A DNA stretch of 64,000 bases, taken from assembly GCF_008725655.1 (NCBI RefSeq), contig NZ_VYXP01000001.1, positions 62,001 to 126,000 of the forward strand, read 5' to 3'. The first letter of the stretch is position 1. Each line of letters begins with the position of its first letter. Below are positions 35,711 to 45,321 of the stretch, in pieces. The notes under the pieces are model-generated. The model had not been told where the DNA came from, did no database searches, and worked only from the letters and a program-made list of their open reading frames with translations. This stretch comes from Marinihelvus fidelis. Lineage in GTDB: Bacteria > Pseudomonadota > Gammaproteobacteria > Xanthomonadales > SZUA-36. The translations under genes were made by a program, and so were the position numbers.

Positions 35711-38700
35711 ATGAGCCGACCCGCCTCTGAACTCGAGACCGGCAAGCACGACGGCGACGCCGCCCGCCAGGGCGCGCACGACACGCCGCTGCGCTTTGTC
35801 ACCGCCGCCAGCCTGTTCGACGGCCACGACGCCGCCATCAACATTATGCGCCGCCTGATCCAGGCGCAGGGCTGCGAGGTGATCCACCTGGGCCACAACC
35901 GCAGCGTGCTGGACATCGTCCGCGCGGCCATCCAGGAAGACGCCGACGCCATCGCCATTTCCAGCTACCAGGGCGGCCACAACGAGTATTTCCGCTTCAT
36001 GATCGACCAGCTGCGCGAGCGCGGCGCCGGCCACATCAAGGTGTTCGGCGGCGGTGGCGGCACCATCACGCTGGATGAGATCGCCGAGCTGGAAGCCTAC
36101 GGCGTGGAGCGCATCTACCACCCCGACGACGGCATGGGCCTGGGGCTGGTGGAGATGATCGAGGACGTGGTCGAGCGGGCAGGGCGCGACCGTGTCGACC
36201 CCGAGGACCCGGAAAAACTGCGCCGCGAAAACGCCAACGACGTCGCCGCCGTGCTCAGCATGATCGAGGAAGAGCGCTACGGCGACGCCGAACTGAAGAT
36301 GAAACGCCACGAGTGGGCCGGCGCTGCGAAGCAGGCCCCCGTGATCGGCATCACCGGCACCGGCGGCGCCGGCAAGAGCTCGGTCACCGACGAGATCCTG
36401 AACCGCTTCCTGGCCTGCTTCCCGGGCAAGAACGTGGCCGTACTGGCCGTCGACCCCACCCGCCGCCGCACCGGCGGCGCGCTGCTGGGCGACCGCATCC
36501 GCATGAACAGCTTAAGGTCCGAGCACGTCTACATGCGCTCAATGGCCACGAGACGCCAGCACCTGGCCACCAGCAAGATGCTGAAAGACGCCGTGGATTT
36601 CCTCAAATCCGCCGGCTTTGATCTCGTCATCGTCGAGACCGCGGGCATCGGCCAGAGCGATTCCGAGATCGTCGACCTGGTGGATTTCCCGGTCTACGTG
36701 ATGACCAGCGAGTTCGGCGCCCAGAGCCAGCTGGAGAAGATCGACATGCTCGACTTCGCCGAGCTGGTGATCCTGAACAAGTTCGACAAGCGCGGCGCCG
36801 AAGACGCGCTGCGCGATGTGCGCAAGCAGTGGAAGCGCAACCACCTGAAGTTCGACCTGGCCGACGAGCAGGTGCCGGTCTACCCGACCATCGCCAGCCA
36901 GTTCAACGACCCGGGCGTGACCTGGATGTTCGCCAACCTGGCGCGCCTGCTACAGGAAAAGCTGGATCTGCCGAAAGACGAGTGGACCGCCAACCTCGAC
37001 ACCCGCGTCAAGGAACCCAAGGCCACCGTGCTGATCCCGCCGGCGCGCACCCGGTACCTGGCCGAGATCGCCGAGCAGGGCAGGGCGATCAACGAGAATA
37101 TCGAACGCCAGGCCGAGACCGCCCACCTGGCCCAGAGCTACCACGACGCCCTGGGCGCGCTGGAGGACTGCACCCGCCCGGCGCCGTTCGAGCGCTACAC
37201 CGCCGAGCAGCTGAAACAGGAAGGCGAAGACGCCAGCCTGCTGACCCTGCGGCAGAAATATGACGCCGCCATCGGCGAGCTCAGCGAGGAAGCCCTGCAG
37301 CTGCTGCGCACCTGGCCGGAAAGAAAGGAAGGCATCCGCACCGAGCAATACGAATACCAGGTGCGCGGCAAGACCATCACCGGCAACAACTACCGCGAGA
37401 GCCTGTCCCACCTGCAGATCCCCAAGATCGGCATGCCCCGTGACGCCGACTGGGGCGAACTGCTCAGCTTCCTGATGCGCGAGAACCTGCCCGGCGGCTA
37501 TCCCTACACCGCCGGCGTGTTCCCGTACCGCCGCACCGGCGAGGACCCGACCCGCATGTTCGCCGGCGAAGGCACGCCCGAGCGGACAAATCGGAGGTTC
37601 CACTACGTCAGCAAGGGCCAGCCCGCCGCCCGCCTGAGCACCGCCTTCGACTCGGTCACGCTCTACGGCGAGGACCCGGCCATCCGCCCGGACATCTACG
37701 GCAAGGTCGGCAACAGCGGCGTCAGCATCGCCACGCTGGACGACATGAAGAAGCTCTACAGCGGCTTTGATCTCTGCGCCCCCACCACATCGGTCAGCAT
37801 GACGATCAACGGCCCCGCGCCGATGATCCTGGCGTTTTTCATGAACGCCGCCGTCGACCAGCAGGTGGAGAAGTACCTGAAGGAAGGAGGTAGGTGGGAG
37901 GAGGCAGAAAAGACCATCGACGCGTACTTCCAAGACAGGGAGCGCCCCAAGTACCACGGCGACCTCCCCGAAGGTAACGACGGTCTCGGCCTGGGCCTGC
38001 TCGGCATCACCGGCGACAAGCTGGTCGACGCCGACACCTACGCGAAGATCAAGAAGGACACGCTGAGCAAAGTCCGCGGCACCGTCCAGGCCGATATCCT
38101 GAAAGAGGACCAGGCCCAGAACACGTGTATTTTCAGCACCGAATTCGCCATGCGCATGATGGGCGACATCCAGCAGTACTTCGTCGACCACAACGTCCGC
38201 AATTTCTACAGCGTCAGCATCTCCGGCTACCACATCGCCGAGGCCGGCGCGAACCCGATCAGCCAGCTCGCGTTTACATTGAGCAACGGCTTCACCATCG
38301 TCGAGTACTACCTGGCCCGCGGCATGGCCATCGACGACTTCGCCCCCAACCTGAGCTTCTTCTTCAGCAACGGCATGGACCCCGAATACACGGTAATCGG
38401 CCGAGTCGCCCGCCGCATCTGGGCCCGCGCCATGCGCGAACGCTACGGCGCCAACACAAGGAGCCAGATGCTCAAATACCACATCCAGACGAGTGGAAGG
38501 AGCCTGCACGCCCAGGAAATCCAGTTCAACGATATAAGAACGACGCTGCAGGCCCTCTACGCCCTGTTCGACAACTGCAACAGCCTGCACACCAACGCCT
38601 ACGACGAAGCCATCACCACCCCCACGGAAGAAAGCGTGCGCCGCGCCGTGGCCATCCAGATGATCATCAGCAAGGAACTGGGCCTGAACTACTGCGAAAA

Positions 38701-39178
38701 CCCCTGGCAAGGCAGCTTCATCGTGGATGAATTGACCGACCTGGTCGAAGAAGCCGTCTACCAGGAATTCGAACGCCTAAGCGAACGCGGCGGCGTCCTC
38801 GGCGCCATGGACACCATGTACCAACGCTCCAAAATCCAGGAAGAATCCCTCTACTACGAACACAAAAAACACGACGGCTCCCTGCCCCTGATCGGCGTCA
38901 ACACCTTCCTGGGTGGGAAAGACCCGCATGCCGAAGGCGGCGAGCTGGAGTTGATGCGGTCTACCGATGCTGAGAAGGATCAGCAGGTGGAGAACGTGGA
39001 GACCTACCGCTCAGCGCATGGGGATGAGAGTGGGGCGTTGCTTAGGGAGCTGCAGGACGTGGCTCGGAAGCGAGAAAATACTTTTGAGGCGTTGATGGCG
39101 GCGGGCAAGGTTTGTTCGCTGGGGTCGATGTCGCACGCGCTTTATGAGGTTGGGGGGGAGTATCGGAGGAATATGTAG
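35711..39178 (+). CDS. icmF: Fused isobutyryl-CoA mutase/GTPase (IcmF)
   Basis: A 1155-residue adenosylcobalamin enzyme of the fused mutase type. Residues about 28-160 are the B12-binding domain ([17 protein letters not shown], with the His that ligates cobalt). Residues about 205-400 are the MeaB-like G-protein chaperone: P-loop [10 protein letters not shown], switch [20 protein letters not shown]. From about 560 the large mutase domain follows, with [29 protein letters not shown] and the [16 protein letters not shown] active-site region. The order B12-domain, GTPase, mutase is diagnostic of IcmF. It interconverts isobutyryl-CoA and butyryl-CoA, and related forms act on other branched acyl-CoAs. 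The last 250 nt show more AT-ending codons than the rest, near the junction with the AT-rich island. Confidence 0.95.
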   Translation: MSRPASELETGKHDGDAARQGAHDTPLRFVTAASLFDGHDAAINIMRRLIQAQGCEVIHLGHNRSVLDIVRAAIQEDADAIAISSYQGGHNEYFRFMIDQLRERGAGHIKVFGGGGGTITLDEIAELEAYGVERIYHPDDGMGLGLVEMIEDVVERAGRDRVDPEDPEKLRRENANDVAAVLSMIEEERYGDAELKMKRHEWAGAAKQAPVIGITGTGGAGKSSVTDEILNRFLACFPGKNVAVLAVDPTRRRTGGALLGDRIRMNSLRSEHVYMRSMATRRQHLATSKMLKDAVDFLKSAGFDLVIVETAGIGQSDSEIVDLVDFPVYVMTSEFGAQSQLEKIDMLDFAELVILNKFDKRGAEDALRDVRKQWKRNHLKFDLADEQVPVYPTIASQFNDPGVTWMFANLARLLQEKLDLPKDEWTANLDTRVKEPKATVLIPPARTRYLAEIAEQGRAINENIERQAETAHLAQSYHDALGALEDCTRPAPFERYTAEQLKQEGEDASLLTLRQKYDAAIGELSEEALQLLRTWPERKEGIRTEQYEYQVRGKTITGNNYRESLSHLQIPKIGMPRDADWGELLSFLMRENLPGGYPYTAGVFPYRRTGEDPTRMFAGEGTPERTNRRFHYVSKGQPAARLSTAFDSVTLYGEDPAIRPDIYGKVGNSGVSIATLDDMKKLYSGFDLCAPTTSVSMTINGPAPMILAFFMNAAVDQQVEKYLKEGGRWEEAEKTIDAYFQDRERPKYHGDLPEGNDGLGLGLLGITGDKLVDADTYAKIKKDTLSKVRGTVQADILKEDQAQNTCIFSTEFAMRMMGDIQQYFVDHNVRNFYSVSISGYHIAEAGANPISQLAFTLSNGFTIVEYYLARGMAIDDFAPNLSFFFSNGMDPEYTVIGRVARRIWARAMRERYGANTRSQMLKYHIQTSGRSLHAQEIQFNDIRTTLQALYALFDNCNSLHTNAYDEAITTPTEESVRRAVAIQMIISKELGLNYCENPWQGSFIVDELTDLVEEAVYQEFERLSERGGVLGAMDTMYQRSKIQEESLYYEHKKHDGSLPLIGVNTFLGGKDPHAEGGELELMRSTDAEKDQQVENVETYRSAHGDESGALLRELQDVARKRENTFEALMAAGKVCSLGSMSHALYEVGGEYRRNM

Positions 39179-39277
39179 AAGGGTTATTTCTGTAACAAAG
39201 ATTCCCTTTCTTGAGAATGTAGAACTATCATGTCCTTCGGCCATTGGTTTGAGTAAATTTTTCTATCTGGAATCAAG

Positions 39278-42200
39278 ATGGGGCTTCGCGAAGACGTTCA
39301 AAAATATGGTTTAGAGAAAGTTGTAAAGAGGAAGATCAAGAGGCTCTCCATTGAGGAAGTTCCGGAATTTATATCCTCGCTATTTTCGGTAGAAAATAGC
39401 CCTCCATTGGTTAAGAAAGGTGACTATTTCCCAACTATTGAAGGGTTAGGAAATGCGCCGATTTTTATTGAAGGGCCTGCGGAAATAAAGCTGCAGTTTC
39501 TACTAGCACTACAGAAAACCTTCCAATCTGAAATCGAATTTTTCTTAGATATTCGTGAATCAATCGCCGATGCTTTCCTCGTAAACGATTTTACGAAGGT
39601 CGATGCACTTGTCGCTGACCTTGAAACTCGCTGTGGTATTTCTTACTGGTCGGTGCAATGCCGACTCTTAATCGATGTTTTTGGAAATGACCATACGAAA
39701 AGAATTCAAAATTTAGAGAGTCACGCAGAATCGTTTTTCTCTCGTTATTGCAGCGCACTTCTTCGCCTCAAATTTACGCCAGGAATTAATATCTTTGAAT
39801 TCAAGAATGTTGTGGCGTCAGTCAACGACGATTTGGGGGCAGAATACCAACACAACAGTGGTTTCAAAAATTTTACATCTCACTCTTCAGTAATCGAGCT
39901 GCTCTTGCTTCCTTCGACCTCATGGGAGCCGAGAGTCTCAATATCGCGGTTCTTAACGTCTCTTCAGTCGTTGCCCGTAATTGACCAGTTCTATGTGCTT
40001 CGAAAACTGTTGAGTCAACCCAAGGCATTGAAATCGATAAAAATGTCTGACGAAGAAGTTGCTCGAATTCTACCCGTTGATAAAGACCGTGTTTTCGCCA
40101 ACCTGCGAGTTTCAATTGGCGATTTCAATGATCTGGGCAATTTTGAGTTTCCGATTGAACTGCATCAGAAGTATACGGTGGGTAAATATGCTGACGTAGT
40201 GAATTCTCGAAACGAGTTTTGTCAATCGGCAGCATTGTTTAGTGACACATTAGAAATAGTGGCGAATAGCATTCGGCGATGTAAACGAGATTTCGGTTCT
40301 CAGCAAGATATAGCCGAGCGTATCCAGTTCTCTGTCTCGACGCTCCTAAGAGGTGGAACACCTTCTGAAAAAGATCTGATCTCCCTACGGTCGATGTGTT
40401 TATTGTTTGCAAACTTTGACTGGTCCGAAATACTTTCAGATCTTGTTGCTAAATACTCGTCCATGATTAGCCCTGACGAGAGAATGCAGCTACGAACTGC
40501 TGATTTTTTTCGATGCCCAGTCAATCCTCGCTCGATCAAACTCATAACCGATCGCCGAACGCGACAAAAATTCATCAACTATTGCCGAAAGTTGTACGGT
40601 GATTCAGATGTTCTAAATCTGGTTGAAGCCGTTGAAAGTCAAAACTCAGAGCAAGTGAATCTGCTCACTTTGCCGGAATACAGGAAGCAAAAATATTGCG
40701 CAAAAATTGCTTTTACGACCGGGGAAATAGAGAAACTAGAAAGGATATTGGTGGCCCTTTCTACATCAAATGACCAGATAGCCGCAGGATTCGCAATTCA
40801 GTTTTTGGCATATGCCTTTCTCAAGACCGGTCAGCTTGAAAAGTCCATAAATTTGATTTCACAAGAAATAGCGGAAGACGAATTGAGGCACAGGATGCTT
40901 CCTGTCGTTGATATCGTTACTTTGATCAAAAAAATTGGTTTGAAAAATCTTCAGCGAGAGTTGGGAATTTGTAATGTTATTGGTGTTCATGAACGGTTTT
41001 TTGAAGCCAATTCCGAGTCATTGCTAAGGGCCGCCTTTCGAAATTACCTGGACGCTCAAGGTGTACGATCTCCCGCAGAATTGTTACGTCTAGGTATTGA
41101 TGGTGATCAGCAGCTAATCTACTTTCTGGGTCGCGTCTGTCAAACTAATCTGCTTGACTGCCTTGAAACATTCGATAGCCAATCGTCTATTGATGAAGAA
41201 CGAGTAAGAATTCTGCTAGAGCTACTGCGAACCGATTCTCAGTTTTCGCAAGAGGTTGAGAAAGAACTTCTCGCGATTACACGTGAGCGAGAACTAAGAA
41301 AGATTCTAGACCAACTCGGAGCAGGTAAGATTAACGTTGATCACGTTCGTCTTTTTGAAGCGATTAAAGACAAGTTGGCCAATGATTTTTCTAAACTCGA
41401 GGCACAATTGTCTGAAGGGATTCTTCCAAAGATCACTCGAGCGCAGATATTGACGGGAGAGAGAAAGGCCGGTCAGTTATTAGTGGCAAATCAGTCTTAT
41501 CAGTATTTGACATCGATATTCAACAAAATCAAAGAAGGCTTTCTGTTTAGCAACGAGTTTGGCCTTGACGGCTACTTGAGCGTAAAGATTCGACATGCCG
41601 TGCTATCGGGCCGGATACTTGCTGTTTTCAAACAACGTGACCTGGTGTTGACCCAAACCGGCAACAACTCCTACGAGCATTCCGAGAGTTGGAAAGGTTT
41701 ATTAAAAAGCGAATATAGCATCGCATTTGATGCGCTAAGGGCACTCAACGACGCGATTCATCAAATGAACTCATGGCTCCTAAAGGAAGTCATTCAAATT
41801 GAAATAGAGAATCAGAACCATCAGGCAGCTTTCAACTTCCATTACTCTCATGAGCAATTTGATGAAGTGTGCCGCGACGTTACCAAAGGTATGTCACTAC
41901 CTGAAGTCTATGATGTTTGTATAGACCACCTTTATCGCCGATTAGCACGTTGTTTGGAGCGGGCAAAGATCGTCATTCAGGGGCGAGCAAAGGGTGAACT
42001 AGTTTCTGCGATTGATCAAATGCATGCTTTTGCCTTGACCCTAAATAATTCCCAGCAATTAGCTGACAATGCTACGGCTGTGAGAACAAGCATTCCTTCT
42101 GCAATTAATGAGATTTCAGACTGGTTTTCTCTCTCGAATGTGAAGAAGTACGTTGACTTTTCATTGGATACTTTAATTGATGCTGCCGTACGAACAATAC

Positions 42201-42649
42201 GCCTTCGCCACCCGAATACTCAATTGGAAGTGACAAAGAACATTGCCACATTTTTACGTTTTCCAGGAAGTGCGCTAGAGCCCGTTTTCGACATTCTTCT
42301 TCTCGCGTTTGGCAATGTAATGACTCACTCGAAGCGTTCTAGCGAAGGTTGTGCTTGTGAAGTTGGATTATTCCAGGAGGAAGAAAAATACCGCATTGAA
42401 TTTACGAATGAGGTGAGGTTCGCAAATTTAGAGGAATGTAGAGCATTAAATGATGACTTGGTTCAACGTCAGAGTTCCTATGATTCTGATACGCCAGATC
42501 TAATTCGAACGGAAGGTGGTAGCGGACTTGCGAAGATTCGCAAACTGGCCCGGGTGGATTTAGAGGCGGAGATTTCCCCTGAGTTTGGGATAGAGAACGG
42601 TAGATTTTATCTCAAAGTTTGGTTGCCAAGCATTTGTCGAGTCCAATGA
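39278..42649 (+). CDS. dtcA: Detocs sensor kinase-like protein (DtcA)
   Basis: A 1123-residue protein, first gene of the three-gene Detocs-type operon. Its codon use is far more AT-rich than the flanks. The first 700-800 residues are predicted helical repeats with no strong motif (for example YAFLKTGQLEKSINLISQEI), fitting the TPR-like sensory part described for DtcA. Near the end is a GHKL ATPase-like domain (about 995-1115): N-box LLLAFGNVMTHSK, then FTNEVRFANLEECRALN, then a G-box-like EGGSGLAKIRKLA. No classical HisKA H-box is clear; His around 827 (NDAIHQMNSW) is one candidate phospho-site. In Detocs, phage infection activates this kinase, which phosphorylates DtcC; DtcB takes up stray phosphate. 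The stop overlaps dtcB by ATGA. Confidence 0.8.
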   Translation: MGLREDVQKYGLEKVVKRKIKRLSIEEVPEFISSLFSVENSPPLVKKGDYFPTIEGLGNAPIFIEGPAEIKLQFLLALQKTFQSEIEFFLDIRESIADAFLVNDFTKVDALVADLETRCGISYWSVQCRLLIDVFGNDHTKRIQNLESHAESFFSRYCSALLRLKFTPGINIFEFKNVVASVNDDLGAEYQHNSGFKNFTSHSSVIELLLLPSTSWEPRVSISRFLTSLQSLPVIDQFYVLRKLLSQPKALKSIKMSDEEVARILPVDKDRVFANLRVSIGDFNDLGNFEFPIELHQKYTVGKYADVVNSRNEFCQSAALFSDTLEIVANSIRRCKRDFGSQQDIAERIQFSVSTLLRGGTPSEKDLISLRSMCLLFANFDWSEILSDLVAKYSSMISPDERMQLRTADFFRCPVNPRSIKLITDRRTRQKFINYCRKLYGDSDVLNLVEAVESQNSEQVNLLTLPEYRKQKYCAKIAFTTGEIEKLERILVALSTSNDQIAAGFAIQFLAYAFLKTGQLEKSINLISQEIAEDELRHRMLPVVDIVTLIKKIGLKNLQRELGICNVIGVHERFFEANSESLLRAAFRNYLDAQGVRSPAELLRLGIDGDQQLIYFLGRVCQTNLLDCLETFDSQSSIDEERVRILLELLRTDSQFSQEVEKELLAITRERELRKILDQLGAGKINVDHVRLFEAIKDKLANDFSKLEAQLSEGILPKITRAQILTGERKAGQLLVANQSYQYLTSIFNKIKEGFLFSNEFGLDGYLSVKIRHAVLSGRILAVFKQRDLVLTQTGNNSYEHSESWKGLLKSEYSIAFDALRALNDAIHQMNSWLLKEVIQIEIENQNHQAAFNFHYSHEQFDEVCRDVTKGMSLPEVYDVCIDHLYRRLARCLERAKIVIQGRAKGELVSAIDQMHAFALTLNNSQQLADNATAVRTSIPSAINEISDWFSLSNVKKYVDFSLDTLIDAAVRTIRLRHPNTQLEVTKNIATFLRFPGSALEPVFDILLLAFGNVMTHSKRSSEGCACEVGLFQEEEKYRIEFTNEVRFANLEECRALNDDLVQRQSSYDSDTPDLIRTEGGSGLAKIRKLARVDLEAEISPEFGIENGRFYLKVWLPSICRVQ

Positions 42650-43083
42650 AAATACTTGTGGTTGAAGACGATTCACGGAAGAGCGATCAGATAAAGGATG
42701 CGATTGACAATTTGACTGGTTCGAAAGGGGTTAATGTGGCTGATTCATGGCAATCGGGTTTATTGATGCTTAAGAGTGACGAGTGGGATTTTCTGGTTCT
42801 TGACATTTCGATTCCTCAGTTTTCCGGAAAAGGAGATGAAGGGCGTTTTAGGCACTTCGGAGGGATGGAGATACTCGAAGAATTAGAAAGAGTCGAAAAA
42901 TTGATTCCTTTTGTCGTTATCACTGGATTTGATGAAATTGGCCATGGTGAAGACAAGAAGTCGTTTAACGAGCTCAAGTCCGATCTGCTTCGGCAGTACC
43001 CGAGCTTTTGCCGCGGCGTTGTCAGGTTCAAACCAAGTTCTACGTGGCGGCATGAACTTTCATTGGTAATGGAAGCATTCTGA
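42646..43083 (+). CDS. dtcB: Stand-alone response regulator receiver (DtcB, phosphate buffer)
   Basis: A 145-residue receiver with nothing attached. Start chosen at the ATG 42646-42648, overlapping the dtcA stop (ATGA). All receiver residues are present: acidic pair Asp8-Asp9 (LVVEDDS), phospho-acceptor Asp53 (DFLVLDISIP), Thr93 (VVITGFD) and Lys129 (VVRFKP). In Detocs the corresponding protein acts as a buffer that absorbs phosphate from the kinase and so prevents self-toxicity when no phage is present. Its stop overlaps the dtcC start by TGATG. The short receiver-only size and the position between kinase and effector match that role. Confidence 0.82.
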   Translation: MKILVVEDDSRKSDQIKDAIDNLTGSKGVNVADSWQSGLLMLKSDEWDFLVLDISIPQFSGKGDEGRFRHFGGMEILEELERVEKLIPFVVITGFDEIGHGEDKKSFNELKSDLLRQYPSFCRGVVRFKPSSTWRHELSLVMEAF

Positions 43084-44318
43084 TGACCGGACTGAAAGTT
43101 CTTATTGTCGACGACAATCCAGTCAAAGCGAGAGAGATTTCTCGAGAAATATTAGGAATTGATCTTGAAGCATCAGTAGATGTCGCTAATACCGTAAATG
43201 AAGCCAAGAGAAAGCTTGTAGATTGGTATGACGTGCTGTTCTTGGATCTTGTCTTGCCCTTAAGGGATGGTGAAGAGCCAAGATCGGGCTCCGGGATTGA
43301 ATTGTTGGGGGAAATCGAAGAGAACGACCGGTTTCGTTTACCTCCTCATGTTTTCGCTATTTCAGAGTATGGAGATCAGATAGAACAACACAGTGAACAC
43401 TTCGAAAATCGAATTCTGGGGTTGCTCGCGTATGATGAAACATCGAATGAATGGAAGAAAAAACTTCGAAACCGGTTAGGTTATTTGTTGGAATCAAGGC
43501 GCCGCCGAGAAGCGTCTGTTTCTGATGGTTACGACGTCGATGTAGCTATCATATGTGCGCTTCGCGATCCGGAATTGAAACAAGTGCTCGCGTTGAGTGA
43601 TAGTTGGAGCGATGAAGTTCCATTTAATGACACGACTCGGTATTGGCGAACAGAACTGCAACCTCAAGAAAACAGCATTAGTGTTGTGGCCTGTCATGTT
43701 GGCGACATGGGATCTACACCATGTGCAATCTTGTGTTCAAAGGTCGTGCGTTTGTTTAGGCCAAAGTTCCTGATTCTCACCGGAATTTGCGCAGGAATGA
43801 AGGAAACAGGTTTGGGGGACGTTTTAGTCGGAGACCCGGTTTGGAATTACCTTTCTGGCAAGTTGTGTCAGGAGGAGGGACTCTTAAAGCTTTATGCAGC
43901 GCCTAAGCAACTAAGGCTTGATCCGAGGGTGATTCCAATAATAGAAAAGGTCGAAGACTCGGGTGTTGTGAAGGAAGCGTACGATAGTTGGAAACAGGCC
44001 AAGCCACAATTTAGCCCGAAAGTTCATATTGGACCAATTGTTAGTGGTTCATCGGTTGTCGCTGATGACTCTGGGAATATTCAAGATATGGTGCTTTCTC
44101 AAAACCGCAAAACTGTTGGGCTAGAAATGGAAGCATACGGAGCAATGTACGCGGCATCTGTAGCGCCTGCACCACCACCAATTGCAATCGTTGTTAAATC
44201 AGTATGTGACTTCGCGGATGGAACTAAGAATGATGACTATCAAGACTACGCTGCATACACGAGCGCAAGGTTCTGTGCTCATTTAATTCCAAACTTGGTG
44301 TCCAACTTAAATCCATGA
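43083..44318 (+). CDS. dtcC: Receiver-phosphorylase effector (DtcC)
   Basis: A 411-residue fusion. Residues 1-130 are a receiver: Asp10/Asp11, phospho-acceptor Asp55 (VLFLDLVLP), Ser94 (FAISEYG); the usual Lys is not evident where it should be (ILGLLAYDETS). Residues 150-411 form a PNP_UDP_1/MTA-SAH nucleosidase-like domain: VDVAIICAL, LTGICAGMKETGLGDVLVGDPVW, HIGPIVSGSSVVADD, GLEMEAYGAMYAA (Glu348, Glu350) and the catalytic-Asp loop VKSVCDFADGTKNDDYQDYA (Asp376). In Detocs (Rousset et al. 2023, Cell) this effector cleaves ATP to adenine and ribose-5'-triphosphate after phosphorylation, stopping phage growth by energy depletion. Activity here is inferred from family membership and gene order. 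Confidence 0.83.
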   Translation: MTGLKVLIVDDNPVKAREISREILGIDLEASVDVANTVNEAKRKLVDWYDVLFLDLVLPLRDGEEPRSGSGIELLGEIEENDRFRLPPHVFAISEYGDQIEQHSEHFENRILGLLAYDETSNEWKKKLRNRLGYLLESRRRREASVSDGYDVDVAIICALRDPELKQVLALSDSWSDEVPFNDTTRYWRTELQPQENSISVVACHVGDMGSTPCAILCSKVVRLFRPKFLILTGICAGMKETGLGDVLVGDPVWNYLSGKLCQEEGLLKLYAAPKQLRLDPRVIPIIEKVEDSGVVKEAYDSWKQAKPQFSPKVHIGPIVSGSSVVADDSGNIQDMVLSQNRKTVGLEMEAYGAMYAASVAPAPPPIAIVVKSVCDFADGTKNDDYQDYAAYTSARFCAHLIPNLVSNLNP

Positions 44319-44384
44319 ATACCTAGCCCAAATGGGTCTTTGCGCTCATTGCGCAACAGTAAGCTTACTCGGTTTGAGTATGAG

Positions 44385-45096
44385 TCAGCACGCAAACGCT
44401 AGGGGTTTGTCATTCTTCTCGGCAAACACGCGGCGCAGTTCGGTGGGGGAGTCGCAGACGCGGAAGTCGTAGTCGATGTCTTCCAGGGTGGTGTTGGCGG
44501 TGGGGCGGATTTGCAGGGCGTGGTCGAGCCAGGCTAGGTAGCCGTCGGAGCTGTTGCACCTGAATTGCGATTCCAGGGCGAGTTCGGTGACTTTTGCGCC
44601 GGCGCGTTGGGCCCAGGCCTTGATTTCTTCCTTGGTGCCGATGTCCTTCAGGGTCACACGCTGGTCTTCGTCGATGAAGAATACGCTGCAGCGCGCGGCG
44701 TCGATCAGTTCCTTGACCTGGTTTTCGCCCAGGTTGCCGTACAGGCCGGACTTCTCGTTCAGGCGGTGGGCCTCGTCGACCACCAGCACGTCCATGCCGT
44801 TGGGCTCGGCGTTGCGGGTCACGTAGTGCACCAGCTTCTCGCGGGCGGTGAGTTCGACCAGCAGGTTGATGGCCACCACGGACTTGCCGGTGCCGGGGCC
44901 GCCTTCGACGATCAGCTGGAACTCGCGGTTGCTCTGCAGCAGGCTGGACAGGTGGTCGGCCAGGTTCTTGGACGGCTTCAGCTCGATGTGGTCCTGCTGC
45001 ACGGTTTCGTTGAAGTCGCGGATCAGGGTGGCGTAGGTCCAAGCTTGGTAGCTGGGGTTGGGGCACCTCGCGGTGGGCGCCGCCAGCATAGCGATG
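44385..45096 (-). pseudogene. Decayed DUF2075 P-loop ATPase gene (body fragment)
   Basis: Remains of a DUF2075-type protein on the minus strand. In the main frame it reads NPSYQAWTYATLIRDFNETV, Walker A EGGPGTGKS, then VLVVDEAHRLNEKSGLYGNLGENQ, FFIDEDQRVTLKDIG and FRCNSSDGYLAWLDHALQI. Compared with the family as I remember it, three stretches are missing: after IELKP (about 70 residues), between NREF and QLIVEGG (about 20), and after TRNAEP (about 40). The C-terminus ends early at KPLAFAC, and the family's N-terminal part is absent here. Upstream, YAGGAHREVP continues the homology in another frame, so a one-base change in the C-run at 45060-45063 disrupts it. Probably a broken defence or nucleic-acid enzyme. 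Confidence 0.65.
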
Positions 45097-45321
45097 TTGG
45101 GACTGGTTTGCGAGGATTGAGGGCGAAACGGTTGTGGGTTTGAACTTTCTTACCTGTGATTTTGAACATTATAGGTTCACAGTAAAAACATGCAGAATAA
45201 ACACTTGAACCTGAAGGAAATAACCAACGGCGTAACGCTTGAGACTACGGCCTAAAATGCCACAGGACCCGGTTTCAGAATGAAACCGGGTCCTCTTTCC
45301 ACCCCTGACGGGGAATTTCAA
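45097..45321. other. Intergenic AT-rich stretch with inverted repeats and terminator
   Basis: About 225 nt without a gene. It holds a CTGTGA...TCACAG inverted repeat with TGAAC/GTTCA inside it (around 45157-45182), a probable operator or promoter region, and the hairpin at 45265-45293. The junction with the DUF2075 remains is near 45097. Confidence 0.5.
45265..45293 (-). terminator. Hairpin terminator after the 45322 gene
   Basis: A perfect 13-bp stem, GGACCCGGTTTCA (45265-45277) with TGAAACCGGGTCC (45281-45293), and a GAA loop. It lies 29 nt past the stop of the minus-strand gene at 45322, so it most likely terminates it; it could also act on the other strand, where TCTTTCC follows. Confidence 0.7.

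Noticed and set aside
36950-38710. A 586-codon minus-strand open frame over icmF
   Set aside because: Antisense shadow; the plus-strand frame has all IcmF motifs.
39179-39277. tRNA or attachment site at the left edge of the AT-rich island
   Set aside because: No cloverleaf or direct repeat could be seen at either island edge.
43560-44318. Housekeeping MTA/SAH nucleosidase gene
   Set aside because: The domain is fused to a receiver and sits in an overlapping operon with a kinase and a receiver, which fits a signalling effector rather than methionine salvage.
45265-45293. Recombination site (attC-like)
   Set aside because: The perfect 13-bp stem lies directly after a gene stop and is better explained as a terminator; no integrase or cassette array is near.
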